This document shows, one piece after another, positions 43,537 through 51,658 of a stretch of 64,000 bases of DNA. The stretch is from assembly GCF_002234575.2 (NCBI RefSeq), contig NZ_CP022464.2, positions 992,001 to 1,056,000 of the forward strand. The letters run 5' to 3'. The position numbers and the translations under genes were made by a program. The DNA is from Enterocloster bolteae. Its GTDB lineage: Bacteria > Bacillota > Clostridia > Lachnospirales > Lachnospiraceae. Positions within the stretch are counted from its first letter, which is position 1. Every line of letters starts with the position of its first letter. The notes beneath the pieces are model-generated. The model saw only the letters and a program-made list of their open reading frames with translations, did not search any database and was not told where the DNA came from.

Positions 43537-44163
43537 ATGAAACAGAATCACTTACTCAGTGTAAGGAATGTAACCGTCATGGCCATGTTCGGCGCCCTGG
43601 CGGCAGTGCTTATGATTTTTGAGGTGCCGCTTCCATTTATCGCGCCGTCATTTTACGGCATGGATATCAGTGAGGTGCCGGTGCTTGTGGGTACCTTTGC
43701 CCTGGGGCCTGTGGCAGGCGTTGTCATGGAACTGGTGAAAATACTGGTGAAGCTGATACTAAAGCCTACCAGCACGGGATTTGTGGGGGAGTTTGCCAAT
43801 TTTTGCTTTGGATGCTCCCTTGTGCTGCCGGCCGGTATTATTTACAGGCTTAAAAAGACGAAAAAGGGGGCTGTCATGGGAATGGCTGCGGGAACTGTAA
43901 TCATGACAATTGTGGCTGTGATACTCAATGCGGTTGTTATGCTTCCGTTCTATTCCCATTTCATGCCCCTGGACACCATCATTGCTGCAGGCGCGGCCAT
44001 CAACCCGGCTATCAGCAATGTGTGGACATTCGTAATCCTGGCTGTAGGCCCCTTTAATATACTGAAAGGCGCCATTGTAAGCCTGCTCACCGCCCTGGTC
44101 TATAAAAGGGTCAGCGTTATCATCCATTCGGATTCAGGACGGCGGGCGGTTAAGGCTTCTTAA
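43537..44163 (+). CDS. ribU: Riboflavin transporter, ECF S-component RibU
   Basis: A 208-residue membrane protein with about six hydrophobic segments that binds riboflavin and works with the shared ECF energising module. Family marks include MAMFGALAAVLMIFEVPLPF, GMDISEVPVLVGTFALGP and the AGVVMELVKILVKLI helix. ATG 43537 lies 8 bases from AAGGAGG (43522-43528). Control by the FMN riboswitch upstream confirms the role. Its 3' end overlaps the minus-strand AraC gene by 4 bases. Confidence 0.96.
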   Translation: MKQNHLLSVRNVTVMAMFGALAAVLMIFEVPLPFIAPSFYGMDISEVPVLVGTFALGPVAGVVMELVKILVKLILKPTSTGFVGEFANFCFGCSLVLPAGIIYRLKKTKKGAVMGMAAGTVIMTIVAVILNAVVMLPFYSHFMPLDTIIAAGAAINPAISNVWTFVILAVGPFNILKGAIVSLLTALVYKRVSVIIHSDSGRRAVKAS

Positions 44164-45080
44164 GGATTAACAGCCGGCGCCGGGTGTGAATGAGATGAGG
44201 ATACAGCCTGTTTTACCGGAAGCATTTCGATATATCCCCTGGTCCCTATGGGTTCCAGCTGAATTCTGGGATTTTCAGGGTCAGGGGCCAGACCGATGAC
44301 CGACAGATCGTAACGTTCCATGGCTGTCTGAACCATCTGTATGGCCTGGCAGAAGTCCTCTTCCTCGAAGGGCTCTCCCTGAAACATGAGGTAACTGGCA
44401 GCCGGCAGCTGGATTACATCAAAGCCCTCCGGCACAGGACCGCTGTAGTCTGAGGATACTTCCACGCCCTGAACGTATTGGGATGTACCCTCCGGGCGGT
44501 ATTGTTCGGGGAGCCAGAGGCATAACGGTTCGCCGCTTATGGATTTGATGCTGGTGAGAAGTCCCCACACATCACAGCCGGCTTCATTGCAGTAGGTCAT
44601 GTAATCATACGCCTGGATGCCCCGCTTAAGGATGACCTTGCGGGCTGGTTTTTCAATGACCTGAATAAATACGTTCTTAATTTGTTCCATATTCATGGGC
44701 TCCTTTTCTGTGAATCTGTATTTTACGCCGTAGGGGGTCATCAGATACAGGGGAACGGGATGAGCGGCGTATTCACGGGGATTACAGCCGAATTCGCGGA
44801 GAAATGCCCTCTGGTATCCGTCCACGCTTCCGAATCCCAAATCAAAAGCAACATCAATGACTTTGCAGTCCTCGTCCCGCAGCCGCAGGGCGGACCGGGA
44901 CAGTTTGTAACGCCGGATGTAGTCAGCCGGCGAAAGACCGGTCAGCTTCCTGAACAGCCTGGCAGAATACCAGGGAGAAAAATGGGAGGCCTTCGATAAA
45001 TCAGCCAGAGTAATGGACTCCTGCCAGTGGCTCTCTATATAATCCTGCATTCTTTGGACTGCTTCTATCTGTTCTTTCAT
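44160..45080 (-). CDS. AraC-family regulator with GyrI-like effector domain
   Basis: A 306-residue protein with an N-terminal AraC DNA-binding domain (YIESHWQESITLADLSKASH, then VIDVAFDLGFGSVDGYQRAF) and a C-terminal GyrI-like ligand domain from about residue 120 (VKRFIEKPARKVILKRG-like stretch, then EGFDVIQLPAASYLMFQGEP). This arrangement is known from Rob/SoxS-like and multidrug-sensing regulators. ATG 45080 follows GGAGG by 8 bases; a GTG at 45089 overlaps that site. Target genes unknown. Confidence 0.9.
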   Translation of the reverse strand: MKEQIEAVQRMQDYIESHWQESITLADLSKASHFSPWYSARLFRKLTGLSPADYIRRYKLSRSALRLRDEDCKVIDVAFDLGFGSVDGYQRAFLREFGCNPREYAAHPVPLYLMTPYGVKYRFTEKEPMNMEQIKNVFIQVIEKPARKVILKRGIQAYDYMTYCNEAGCDVWGLLTSIKSISGEPLCLWLPEQYRPEGTSQYVQGVEVSSDYSGPVPEGFDVIQLPAASYLMFQGEPFEEEDFCQAIQMVQTAMERYDLSVIGLAPDPENPRIQLEPIGTRGYIEMLPVKQAVSSSHSHPAPAVNP

Positions 45081-45154
45081 CTGTATCACCTCCGACGTTT
45101 ATCATTATACAGAACCGGAAAAAGGATTTCTCGACTATTCTTGCCCATGTAAGT

Positions 45155-45188
45155 AAAAAACCACCACGGCAATATAGAACCGTGGTGA
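45155..45188 (-). terminator. Intrinsic terminator of the MBL hydrolase gene
   Basis: Read on the minus strand, ATCACCACGG pairs with CCGTGGTGGT and is followed by TTTTTT (45155-45160 on the plus strand as AAAAAA). Confidence 0.88.
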
Positions 45189-45214
45189 TTTCCTATCTCT
45201 TAACATAACTCTGT

Positions 45215-45274
45215 AATCCGCCGTAGATAAATCCGCCGTACACGAATCCTGTGTACACGAATGCGGCGTACACC
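45215..45274. repeat. Four tandem 15-bp repeats after the MBL stop codon
   Basis: Units at 45215, 45230, 45245 and 45260 vary around AATCCGCCGTACACG. Read on the minus strand in another frame they would spell repeats like FVYGG, but that frame runs inside the MBL gene and lacks a credible start, so I call the repeat non-coding. Confidence 0.8.
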
Positions 45275-45280
45275 GCACGT

Positions 45281-46090
45281 TTACAGCGGGATGATTTCCC
45301 CGTCATCCGGCACCAGCAGATTGCCGTCATAGTATTCCCTGCCCTCAGCCGTATATAGGGCTTTGCGCTCCGACAGGTGTTTGTCCTCCGTATGCCATAG
45401 CACAAGGTTGGGGATGGAGAGCTCCTTTGCCAGCTCGCAGGCCTCTTTTACCGTGCTGTGGTGTTTTTCATAGGGTTCGAAGATATCACGGTCGCGGTAC
45501 AGGCAGAAGGCTTCGTGAAGCAGCCAGTCACTGCCTTCCACGTAGGGGCGGCACTCCGCGTTGTACGGCTCATCCCCTGCGCAGGTAAACCGGCGGCCGT
45601 TTTTCAGAGTGGTGGTAAATCCGAACTGCCTGGCCTTGGTGGACAGGATGTCAAAGAAGGTGACGTCATAGTCCAAGATATGGACTGTCTCGCCGTCCTC
45701 CACCGGCACCAGGAAAATGCGGCTTCCAATCATCTTATAGAACTTGCCCTGGATCGTCAGGCGGCAGATGGTGGAGATGGTATCCACCAGTCCCTGGTGG
45801 CAGTAAATCTGCAGCTCGCCTTCATACTTTCCTTTTTTCATGGCAGCAGCCACCATGCGCACCATCCACACAATACCCATGATGTGGTCCGTGTGCTCAT
45901 GGGTGACGAAAATGTTGTGGATATGGCACAGGTCCACATCCATATCCTCCAGGATGCGCAGGATGCCGTTTCCTCCTCCTGCATCCACCATGAAATATTC
46001 ATCCCCGTCCTTTATGGCAAAACAGGTATTATAACAGCGGGTGGCCTGGGCGTTTCCTGTTCCAAATACGTATAATTCCTCCATTGGCAT
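45281..46090 (-). CDS. Metallo-beta-lactamase-fold hydrolase (RNase Z-like)
   Basis: A 269-residue hydrolase with the metal motif THEHTDHIMG (HxHxDH, about residues 62-67), FMVDAGGGNG upstream, an AGDEPY motif with a metal-bridging Asp, and LLHEAFC followed by EKHHSTVKEAC and VLWHTEDKH. This is the layout of RNase Z/ElaC-like and phosphodiesterase members. ATG 46090 has AAGGAG five bases upstream; ATG 46084 is possible. Not located beside tRNA-processing genes. The exact substrate is unknown. Confidence 0.86.
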   Translation of the reverse strand: MPMEELYVFGTGNAQATRCYNTCFAIKDGDEYFMVDAGGGNGILRILEDMDVDLCHIHNIFVTHEHTDHIMGIVWMVRMVAAAMKKGKYEGELQIYCHQGLVDTISTICRLTIQGKFYKMIGSRIFLVPVEDGETVHILDYDVTFFDILSTKARQFGFTTTLKNGRRFTCAGDEPYNAECRPYVEGSDWLLHEAFCLYRDRDIFEPYEKHHSTVKEACELAKELSIPNLVLWHTEDKHLSERKALYTAEGREYYDGNLLVPDDGEIIPL

Positions 46091-46210
46091 CTCTTCTCCT
46101 TAGAAAAAATTTAGATAATCTTAAACCTTTGTTCAGTTGGAAAAACTTTTCATTTCATTAAGAATATGTTACTATAACTTTAAATAAAATGCAATTGGGA
46201 TTGGGGGAAT

Positions 46211-48154
46211 ATGATGATGAGGGATTTGGCATATCTTAAGCTCCTGGCAAAAGAATACCCCACAGTAAAGGAAGCCACCAGTGAAATTGTCAATCTGACA
46301 GCGATTTGCAGTCTTCCCAAGGGAACCGAATATTTTTTCAGCGACTTGCACGGGGAATATGAGGCGTTTATACACCTGCTGCGTTCTTCGTCCGGCATTA
46401 CCCGGGAGAAAATCAAGGAGACCTTCGGCCACCTGATTCCCGAGGAGGAGCAGGTACAGCTGGCAAACCTGATTTATTATCCGGAGCGGAACCTGGCCCG
46501 TATGATGAAACAGGGGCACTACACCGAGGATTGGCAGAAAATCACCATCTACCGTCTGGTACAAAGCTGCAAGGAGGTGTCCTCCAAGTACACCCGCTCA
46601 AAAGTCCGCAAGAAGATGCCGCAGGAATTTGCCTACATCATTGACGAGCTGCTTCACGTGGACTACAACGACGATAACAAGAAACTGTACTATAACGAAA
46701 TTATACACTCCATCATTGAGAATGACACGGCGGACAAGTTCATCATTGCCCTGTGCCATCTGATTCAGAACCTGACCATTGACAACCTTCATATTATAGG
46801 CGACATCTACGACAGGGGGCCAAGGGCGGACATTATCATGAATGAGCTCATGTGCTTCCACGATGTGGATATACAGTGGGGGAATCATGATATTTCATGG
46901 ATGGGGGCAGCAACAGGAAATCTGGCCTGCATCTGCAATGTGCTGCGTATTGCCATCAGTTACAACAGCTTTGATGTGCTGGAGGATGGTTACGGCATCA
47001 ATCTAAGGCCCCTTTCCATGTTTGCAGCCAAGGTGTACCAGGACGACCCCTGCACACGGTTCATGCCCAAAATTCTGGACGAGAACATTTACGATGCAGT
47101 GGACCCCGGCCTGGCGGCCAAGATGCACAAGGCCATTGCGGTGATTCAGTTTAAGGTGGAGGGCGCCATGATTAAGCGCCATCCGGAGTATGAGATGGAC
47201 AACAGGGTCCTTTTGTCCGGCGTGGACTTTGAGAAGGGTACAGTGGTCATTGAAGGAAAAACATTTCCCATGCTGGACATGAATTTCCCGACCGTGGACC
47301 CAAAGAATCCTCTGGAGCTGAGCCGTGGTGAGAAGGAGCTGCTGCGCACCCTGCAGGCCTCCTTCAAGCATGGGGAACTGCTGCATAAGCATATAAGATT
47401 CCTGTACTCCCATGGGGCCATTTATAAATGTTATAATTCCAACCTCCTTTACCATGGCTGTATTCCCATGAAAAAGGACGGTTCTTTCGATACCATCACC
47501 ATGAACGGGGTATCCTATGGCGGGAAGGCGCTGATGGACTTCTTTAACCAGCAGGTTCAGAATGCCTATTTCATGCCGGAGGGGACGCCCGGTAAGGAGC
47601 AGGCCATGGATATGATGTGGTATCTGTGGTGCGGGGCAAAATCCCCTGTATTCGGCAAGGATAAGATGACTACCTTTGAACATTATTTCGTGGAGGATAA
47701 ATCCACATATAAGGAAGTGATGAACCCCTACTACCAGCTGAGCCTGAAGGAAGAATTCTGCAACCGCCTGCTGGAGGAATTCGGGCTTCCCGTGGAGGGC
47801 TCCCACATTATCAACGGCCATGTGCCGGTTAAGCTAAAGGATGGGGAGAAGCCCATGAAGGCGGGCGGTAAGCTGTTCATCATTGACGGCGGTCTCTCGA
47901 AGGCATACCAGAGCACCACGGGCATTGCGGGATATACCCTGATTTATAATTCACATCACCTGGCTCTGGCAGAGCACAGGCCCTTTGACCCTAAGAAGGA
48001 GAGCACGCCAAAGGTATCCGTGGTGGAGAAAGTAAAGAGCAGGGTGATGGTGGCTGATACGGATAAAGGAAAAGAATTAAAAGGACAGATAGCCGATTTG
48101 AAGGAGCTGGTAGCTGCTTACAGAGAGGGAACGATTAAGGAAAGGGTTGAGTAA
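46211..48154 (+). CDS. fbp: Fructose-1,6-bisphosphatase class 3
   Basis: Gluconeogenic hydrolysis of fructose 1,6-bisphosphate. At 647 residues it has the normal length of the Firmicute class 3 enzyme, a metallophosphatase fold with FFSDLHGEYEAF (about residue 43), GDIYDRGPRADII, WGNHDISWMG and the late INGHVPVK motif. ATG 46211 (followed by two more ATG codons) has GGGGGA close by. Last base of its stop is the first base of the next start codon, so translation of the two genes is linked. Confidence 0.97.
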   Translation: MMMRDLAYLKLLAKEYPTVKEATSEIVNLTAICSLPKGTEYFFSDLHGEYEAFIHLLRSSSGITREKIKETFGHLIPEEEQVQLANLIYYPERNLARMMKQGHYTEDWQKITIYRLVQSCKEVSSKYTRSKVRKKMPQEFAYIIDELLHVDYNDDNKKLYYNEIIHSIIENDTADKFIIALCHLIQNLTIDNLHIIGDIYDRGPRADIIMNELMCFHDVDIQWGNHDISWMGAATGNLACICNVLRIAISYNSFDVLEDGYGINLRPLSMFAAKVYQDDPCTRFMPKILDENIYDAVDPGLAAKMHKAIAVIQFKVEGAMIKRHPEYEMDNRVLLSGVDFEKGTVVIEGKTFPMLDMNFPTVDPKNPLELSRGEKELLRTLQASFKHGELLHKHIRFLYSHGAIYKCYNSNLLYHGCIPMKKDGSFDTITMNGVSYGGKALMDFFNQQVQNAYFMPEGTPGKEQAMDMMWYLWCGAKSPVFGKDKMTTFEHYFVEDKSTYKEVMNPYYQLSLKEEFCNRLLEEFGLPVEGSHIINGHVPVKLKDGEKPMKAGGKLFIIDGGLSKAYQSTTGIAGYTLIYNSHHLALAEHRPFDPKKESTPKVSVVEKVKSRVMVADTDKGKELKGQIADLKELVAAYREGTIKERVE

Positions 48155-48657
48155 TGAGCAGGACAGAATTTTTGCAGGGACTAAAAAGTGAGCTGGAAGG
48201 ACGGGTACCCTATTCCGTCATACAGGAGAATTTGCGGTATTATGACTCCTATATTATGGAGGAGGCTGCCAAGGGACAGACAGAGGATGAGGTCATAGAG
48301 AGCCTGGGAGGTCCGAGAATCATTGCCAGGACCATAGTGGACGCTGCCCTTGACACCGAGGACAGGCCGGATGGATTTGATTCCTTTGAATCAGAAGCAT
48401 CCTACCGTTCAGGGCCGGCAGGAAGCAGCCAGGAAGAACGGGAACCGTTCAGGGGGAAAAAACCGGAGGTCCATTATGTGGACTTTGGCAAGTGGTATGT
48501 CAGGCTCATTGCCGGGCTGGTGGTATTCCTGGTCATATTCCTGGTGATGACTGTGTTCTTCGGCATCATGGGACTGGCTGGCTGGATTCTGTCCTATATA
48601 TGGCCGGTGCTGCTGGTAATGCTGGCCGTGTGGATGTTCAGGGGACCCAGGAGATAA
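48154..48657 (+). CDS. HAAS-domain membrane protein (DUF1700-like)
   Basis: A 167-residue protein. The N-terminal 65 residues (MSRTEFLQGLKSELEGRVPY to LGGPRIIARTIVDAA) form the helical HAAS domain that often partners PadR-type regulators. Two hydrophobic segments follow near residues 120-140 and 145-162. Its ATG overlaps the fbp stop by one base. No padR gene is adjacent. Likely a membrane-linked regulatory or stress protein; its role with fbp is unknown. Confidence 0.8.
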   Translation: MSRTEFLQGLKSELEGRVPYSVIQENLRYYDSYIMEEAAKGQTEDEVIESLGGPRIIARTIVDAALDTEDRPDGFDSFESEASYRSGPAGSSQEEREPFRGKKPEVHYVDFGKWYVRLIAGLVVFLVIFLVMTVFFGIMGLAGWILSYIWPVLLVMLAVWMFRGPRR

Positions 48658-48690
48658 TCAGAAGCAGATATTGGGCTGATGGGGCAGAAG

Positions 48691-48768
48691 TATATGGAAA
48701 AAGCATATGACCAAGGCATATGGCAAAAGCATATGAAAGAAACATATGAAAGAAGCACATGGCAGGAG
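48691..48768. repeat. Six-copy 13-bp tandem repeat carrying CATATG
   Basis: CATATG or a close variant starts at 48691 (TATATG), 48704, 48717, 48730, 48743 and 48756 (CACATG), an exact 13-bp period, with A-rich spacers such as GCAAAAG and AAAGAAA. Non-coding, just before a terminator. Confidence 0.85.
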
Positions 48769-48792
48769 CTGTTAAAAAACAGCTCCTTTTTC
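48764..48792 (+). terminator. Intrinsic terminator of fbp-HAAS operon
   Basis: AGGAGCTGTT (48764-48773) pairs with AACAGCTCCT (48778-48787) followed by TTTTTCT. Confidence 0.93.
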
Positions 48793-48821
48793 TTGACAAA
48801 AATGTGAATAAATAATATACT
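48793..48821 (+). promoter_or_regulatory. Consensus promoter of the first NlpC/P60 gene
   Basis: TTGACA (48793-48798), 17-bp spacer, TATACT (48816-48821). The leader then has the tandem GCGTAATATTT-like sequence (about 48834-48855). Confidence 0.85.
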
Positions 48822-48893
48822 GTTTTTAATAAACGTAATATTTGCGTAATATTTACATTTTCAGGAAAATAGATGGAAGTTAGGAGAGTCAGC

Positions 48894-49613
48894 GTGAGCA
48901 TAAGGGGATTAGGGAAAGGAATCATTAAGGCATCAGGGCTTATATGCCTGTGTGCAGGACTGTGGGCGGTGAACCCTATGGACAGCCAGGCTGCTGTAAA
49001 GCAGGCAGAGGTCCAGACCCGGTCCTCCTATGTAGTGAAGATAGAGGCGCCTGCTGTGGACGTACACAGAAGTGCCAGTGAAGGTTCGTCCAGACAGGGC
49101 CAGGTTATGAGGGGCCAGACTTATGAGGTGTTGGGAAGAACGGAACAGGGCTGGGTTAAGATACGCACCGGCGGAAGGGAAGGATACATAAAGACCTCCG
49201 GTAATGCCACGGTTGTGGAAAAAGCGCATGAAACCGTGGATGAGGATGCCAAGATGCGCCGTCAGGTAGTGGAGTATGCCCTTCAGTTCGTGGGCGGACG
49301 TTACCAGTACGGCGGTGTGGACCCCAATAAGGGAGTGGACTGCTCCGGCTTTACCAGATACGTGCTGGGCAAGGCTGCTTCCATCAGTCTTCCTCATTCG
49401 TCCACCGGACAGTCCTCATACGGGAAGGCTGTGACTGAGGAGCAGATGCAGCCGGGCGACCTGTTGTTTTACGCCGGAGGCGGGGGCATCAACCATGTGG
49501 CCCTGTACATTGGAGACGGGGAAGTGGTGCATGCATCCACAGAAAAGACGGGAATCAAGACGTCCCCATATAATTACAGAAAACCAGTTAAGATTGTAAG
49601 CCTGCTGTCCTGA
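48894..49613 (+). CDS. Secreted NlpC/P60 endopeptidase with SH3b domain, copy 1
   Basis: A 239-residue cell-wall hydrolase of the gamma-D-glutamyl-diamino-acid type. A signal peptide ends near SQAA (about residue 35), then an SH3b domain (about 44-110, VDVHRSASEGSSRQGQVM), then the NlpC/P60 domain with Cys150 in GVDCSGF and His201 in INHVALYIG. I use GTG 48894 with TAGGAGAG upstream; ATG 48873 would add seven residues and is also possible. Next to a paralogue of the same layout. Confidence 0.9.
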   Translation: MSIRGLGKGIIKASGLICLCAGLWAVNPMDSQAAVKQAEVQTRSSYVVKIEAPAVDVHRSASEGSSRQGQVMRGQTYEVLGRTEQGWVKIRTGGREGYIKTSGNATVVEKAHETVDEDAKMRRQVVEYALQFVGGRYQYGGVDPNKGVDCSGFTRYVLGKAASISLPHSSTGQSSYGKAVTEEQMQPGDLLFYAGGGGINHVALYIGDGEVVHASTEKTGIKTSPYNYRKPVKIVSLLS

Positions 49614-49629
49614 GACAGCAGGTTTTTTT
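49601..49629 (+). terminator. Intrinsic terminator overlapping the stop codon
   Basis: CCTGCTGTC (49601-49609) pairs with GACAGCAGG (49614-49622) then TTTTTTT. The stem contains the stop codon of the first NlpC/P60 gene. Confidence 0.93.
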
Positions 49630-49741
49630 GTGATCTGGGCCGGGAGGGGAGCCGTATCAGGGAGGAAATTCATTTTTAATTCAAAATTACTACATAAAAT
49701 GTTAAAAATAATGAAGGAAATATTAAATATGTCTAAAATTG

Positions 49742-49769
49742 TTGACGTGAGATAAAATTGTGATATAAT
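49742..49769 (+). promoter_or_regulatory. Promoter of the second NlpC/P60 gene
   Basis: TTGACG (49742-49747), 16-bp spacer, TATAAT (49764-49769), about 85 bp before the start codon. Confidence 0.8.
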
Positions 49770-49852
49770 ACATTTGTAATGAATGTAACAATTATGTAAT
49801 AAATAAACTCCGGCTACATTCAGTATAAAACCATGATGGGAGAGTTTCTTCA

Positions 49853-50575
49853 ATGAGAAAAATGTTAGGCAGCCTTTTAAAGGCAGGAGCTGTATGCGGG
49901 ATGCTGATGGTCATGAATCCATTTACTTCCCTGGCTGCAATCGGTCCTGGATTCACAGCAGGTACATACATTGCCACCATTACAGCGGAGAGCGTCAACA
50001 TTAACAAAAGCCAAGACAGTGAAGAAGTACTGATGACAGCCAAAACAGGGAATACATACGAAGTCCTGGAGGATATGGGAAACGGATGGATGAAGGTCCG
50101 GGTCAATGAATCCGAAGGATTTCTGCCTGTATCCGGTAATGCTACCGTGGAGCAGGTAGGAGAAAGTGAGATGGCAGAGGTACAGCAGGATGCCATTGAA
50201 TCCTCAGATACATATAAGCGCCAGCAGGTGGTGAATTACGCCATGCAGTTTGTAGGCGGAAGATATAAGTACGGCGGCAGCGACCCGCGTACAGGGACGG
50301 ACTGTTCCGGATTTACCAGATACGTACTGCAGAATTCAGCAGGAATTTCCATGAACCGTTCTTCCGGCGGACAAGCCCAGCAGGGGATCGCCATTAGCGC
50401 TGACCAGATGCAGCCGGGAGATTTGATTTTTTACGGCAGCGGAAGAAGTATTAACCACGTAGCCATGTATATTGGCAACGGACAGATCGTACATGCTTCA
50501 ACGGAGAGGACAGGCATTACCGTGTCCAACTGGAATTACAGGAATCCGGTGAAGATAGTAAATGTGCTAGGATAG
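49853..50575 (+). CDS. Secreted NlpC/P60 endopeptidase with SH3b domain, copy 2
   Basis: A 240-residue paralogue of the gene before it: signal peptide (to about residue 25, TSLAA), SH3b domain (SVNINKSQDSEEVLM), then NlpC/P60 with Cys151 in GTDCSGF and His202 in INHVAMYIG. The catalytic halves are much alike (QFVGGRYKYGG versus QFVGGRYQYGG; VHASTERTGI versus VHASTEKTGI). ATG 49853 follows GGGAGAG. Own promoter and terminator, so the two paralogues can be separately expressed. Confidence 0.92.
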   Translation: MRKMLGSLLKAGAVCGMLMVMNPFTSLAAIGPGFTAGTYIATITAESVNINKSQDSEEVLMTAKTGNTYEVLEDMGNGWMKVRVNESEGFLPVSGNATVEQVGESEMAEVQQDAIESSDTYKRQQVVNYAMQFVGGRYKYGGSDPRTGTDCSGFTRYVLQNSAGISMNRSSGGQAQQGIAISADQMQPGDLIFYGSGRSINHVAMYIGNGQIVHASTERTGITVSNWNYRNPVKIVNVLG

Positions 50576-50597
50576 GATTTTCAATATATATAAGCAG

Positions 50598-50625
50598 GGC
50601 CTGTCGGAGTATTCCGGCGGGCCTT
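50598..50625 (+). terminator. Terminator-like hairpin after the second NlpC/P60 gene
   Basis: GGCCTGTCGG faces CCGGCGGGCC, with two mismatches, followed by TTTG. Confidence 0.65.
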
Positions 50626-50683
50626 TGTGCTGTCTGGCAGAACTAAAAGATAACGGTAATATGAAAATAGGAACGACCAAGGC

Positions 50684-50722
50684 ATAAAAAAGAGACCGCT
50701 TCCTTTTGGAAAACGGTCCCTG
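50684..50722 (-). terminator. Intrinsic terminator of the cold-shock gene
   Basis: On the minus strand AGGGACCGTTTTCC pairs with GGAAGCGGTCTCT (one mismatch and a bulge) and runs into TTTTTT. Confidence 0.8.
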
Positions 50723-50737
50723 TCAGGTCAATCTCTA

Positions 50738-50941
50738 TTATGCAGCGCAAACATTTACTGCCTGTAAGCCTCTTGGGCTGTTTGTAATGTCAAATGTAAC
50801 GGCCTGGCCTTCTTCCAGAGACTTGAAGCCATTGGAGGCAATTCCGGAAAAATGAACGAAAATATCCATTCCGTTCTCTTCGTTTGTGATGAAGCCGTAG
50901 CCCTTCTGTGAGTTAAACCATTTTACTGTACCTTTGTTCAT
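50738..50941 (-). CDS. Cold-shock domain protein (CspA family)
   Basis: A 67-residue single-strand nucleic-acid chaperone. RNP1 is KGYGFI and RNP2 is DIFVHF, with KGTVKWFNSQKG at the N-terminus; the normal full length. ATG 50941 has GGAGGT 8 bases upstream; an ATG at 50956 lies before that site and is not used. A long structured leader precedes it. Confidence 0.96.
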   Translation of the reverse strand: MNKGTVKWFNSQKGYGFITNEENGMDIFVHFSGIASNGFKSLEEGQAVTFDITNSPRGLQAVNVCAA

Positions 50942-50989
50942 GAAAGATACCTCCATAATATAATATTATATTTTCGATAAAAATAAAAA

Positions 50990-51041
50990 TCACATATTTT
51001 TGTAAATCATCATAGGAATAATGACTTACAAAAATATGTGA
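50990..51041 (-). promoter_or_regulatory. Perfect 16-bp stem with U-rich tail in the cold-shock leader
   Basis: TCACATATTTTTGTAA (50990-51005) and TTACAAAAATATGTGA (51026-51041) are exact complements with a 20-nt loop. On the minus strand the stem is followed by TTTTTATTTTTAT, so it looks like a terminator placed about 50 nt before the cold-shock start codon. No minus-strand gene lies upstream that would need terminating, so a leader control element is likely. The gap 50957-51382 holds only this and the hairpins listed next. Confidence 0.75.
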
Positions 51042-51164
51042 AATCAAAATCTTATTAAAAATACCCATTAAACATACCATGTTTTACGGTTGAAGTCAAG
51101 GGAGAATTGAAAAAAATAGGGGAGTGAAAATAGGGAAGCAGATACAACGAAATTACAAAGAGTT

Positions 51165-51261
51165 GTCCCCGGATAGGGGAGCTATCCGGGGACTTCTCAA
51201 GGGGAGTATAAATAATTAATAAGGATGAGGTCATGGTTTAAGGGAAACCATTTTACCTCAT
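51165..51261 (+). other. Two consecutive hairpins before the Asn/Ser/Gln-rich gene
   Basis: GTCCCCGGATA (51165-51175) pairs with TATCCGGGGAC (51183-51193). Then ATGAGGT + ATGGTTT (51225-51239) pairs with AAACCAT + ACCTCAT (51245-51261), with small bulges, followed by TATTT. Whether they belong to the next gene's leader or are free-standing RNA is unknown; no clear promoter is seen. Confidence 0.6.
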
Positions 51262-51382
51262 ATTATTTATAATATATTTTATGGAAAAAAGCAACCTTTT
51301 TTTATTTTATCGAATAAAAGGTGTGCAATTCTGCCATACTAAGGCTGTAACTAAAAAAGAATGTTTTTAGGAGGTATTGAAG

Positions 51383-51616
51383 ATGTCTAATAAGAATAAC
51401 TTCAACAACGACATGGAAAACAGCTCAAGAAACTGCAGCCAGCAGAATAACAGCCAGAACAGCTCTCAGAACAGCTCTAGGAATAGTTCTCAGAACAATT
51501 CTCAGAACAATTCCCAGAACAGTTCTCAGAACAACAGCCAGAACAATTCTCAGAACAGCTCCAGAAACAGCTCTCAGAACAGCAGCCGCAACAGCAGCCA
51601 GAACAACAACTACTAA
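51383..51616 (+). CDS. Asn/Ser/Gln repeat protein of unknown function
   Basis: A 77-residue, extremely low-complexity protein: MSNKNNFNNDMENSSRNCSQ, then repeats of QNSS, QNNS and RNSS to a C-terminal QNNNY. The DNA repeats with a 12-bp period (51455-51607, about 12.7 units, CAGAACAGCTCT-like) while the frame stays open. ATG 51383 has a strong TAGGAGG 8 bases upstream, so it is probably translated. No signal peptide, no membrane segment, one Cys. Such Asn/Gln/Ser-rich chains can self-assemble or coat surfaces such as spores; that is speculation. Family not recognised. Confidence 0.75.
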   Translation: MSNKNNFNNDMENSSRNCSQQNNSQNSSQNSSRNSSQNNSQNNSQNSSQNNSQNNSQNSSRNSSQNSSRNSSQNNNY

Positions 51617-51658
51617 TATCGAAAAAGCTGCGGCGTACTGAGTACAGATGATGGAAGG

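Noticed and set aside
45193..45405. A 70-codon minus-strand protein with FVYGG repeats
   Set aside because: It overlaps the MBL hydrolase gene in another frame and has no ribosome site; the repeat is better read as non-coding.
48691..48768. CRISPR-like or origin-type iterons
   Set aside because: 13-bp period without spacers; no replication gene adjacent, so an origin is unlikely.
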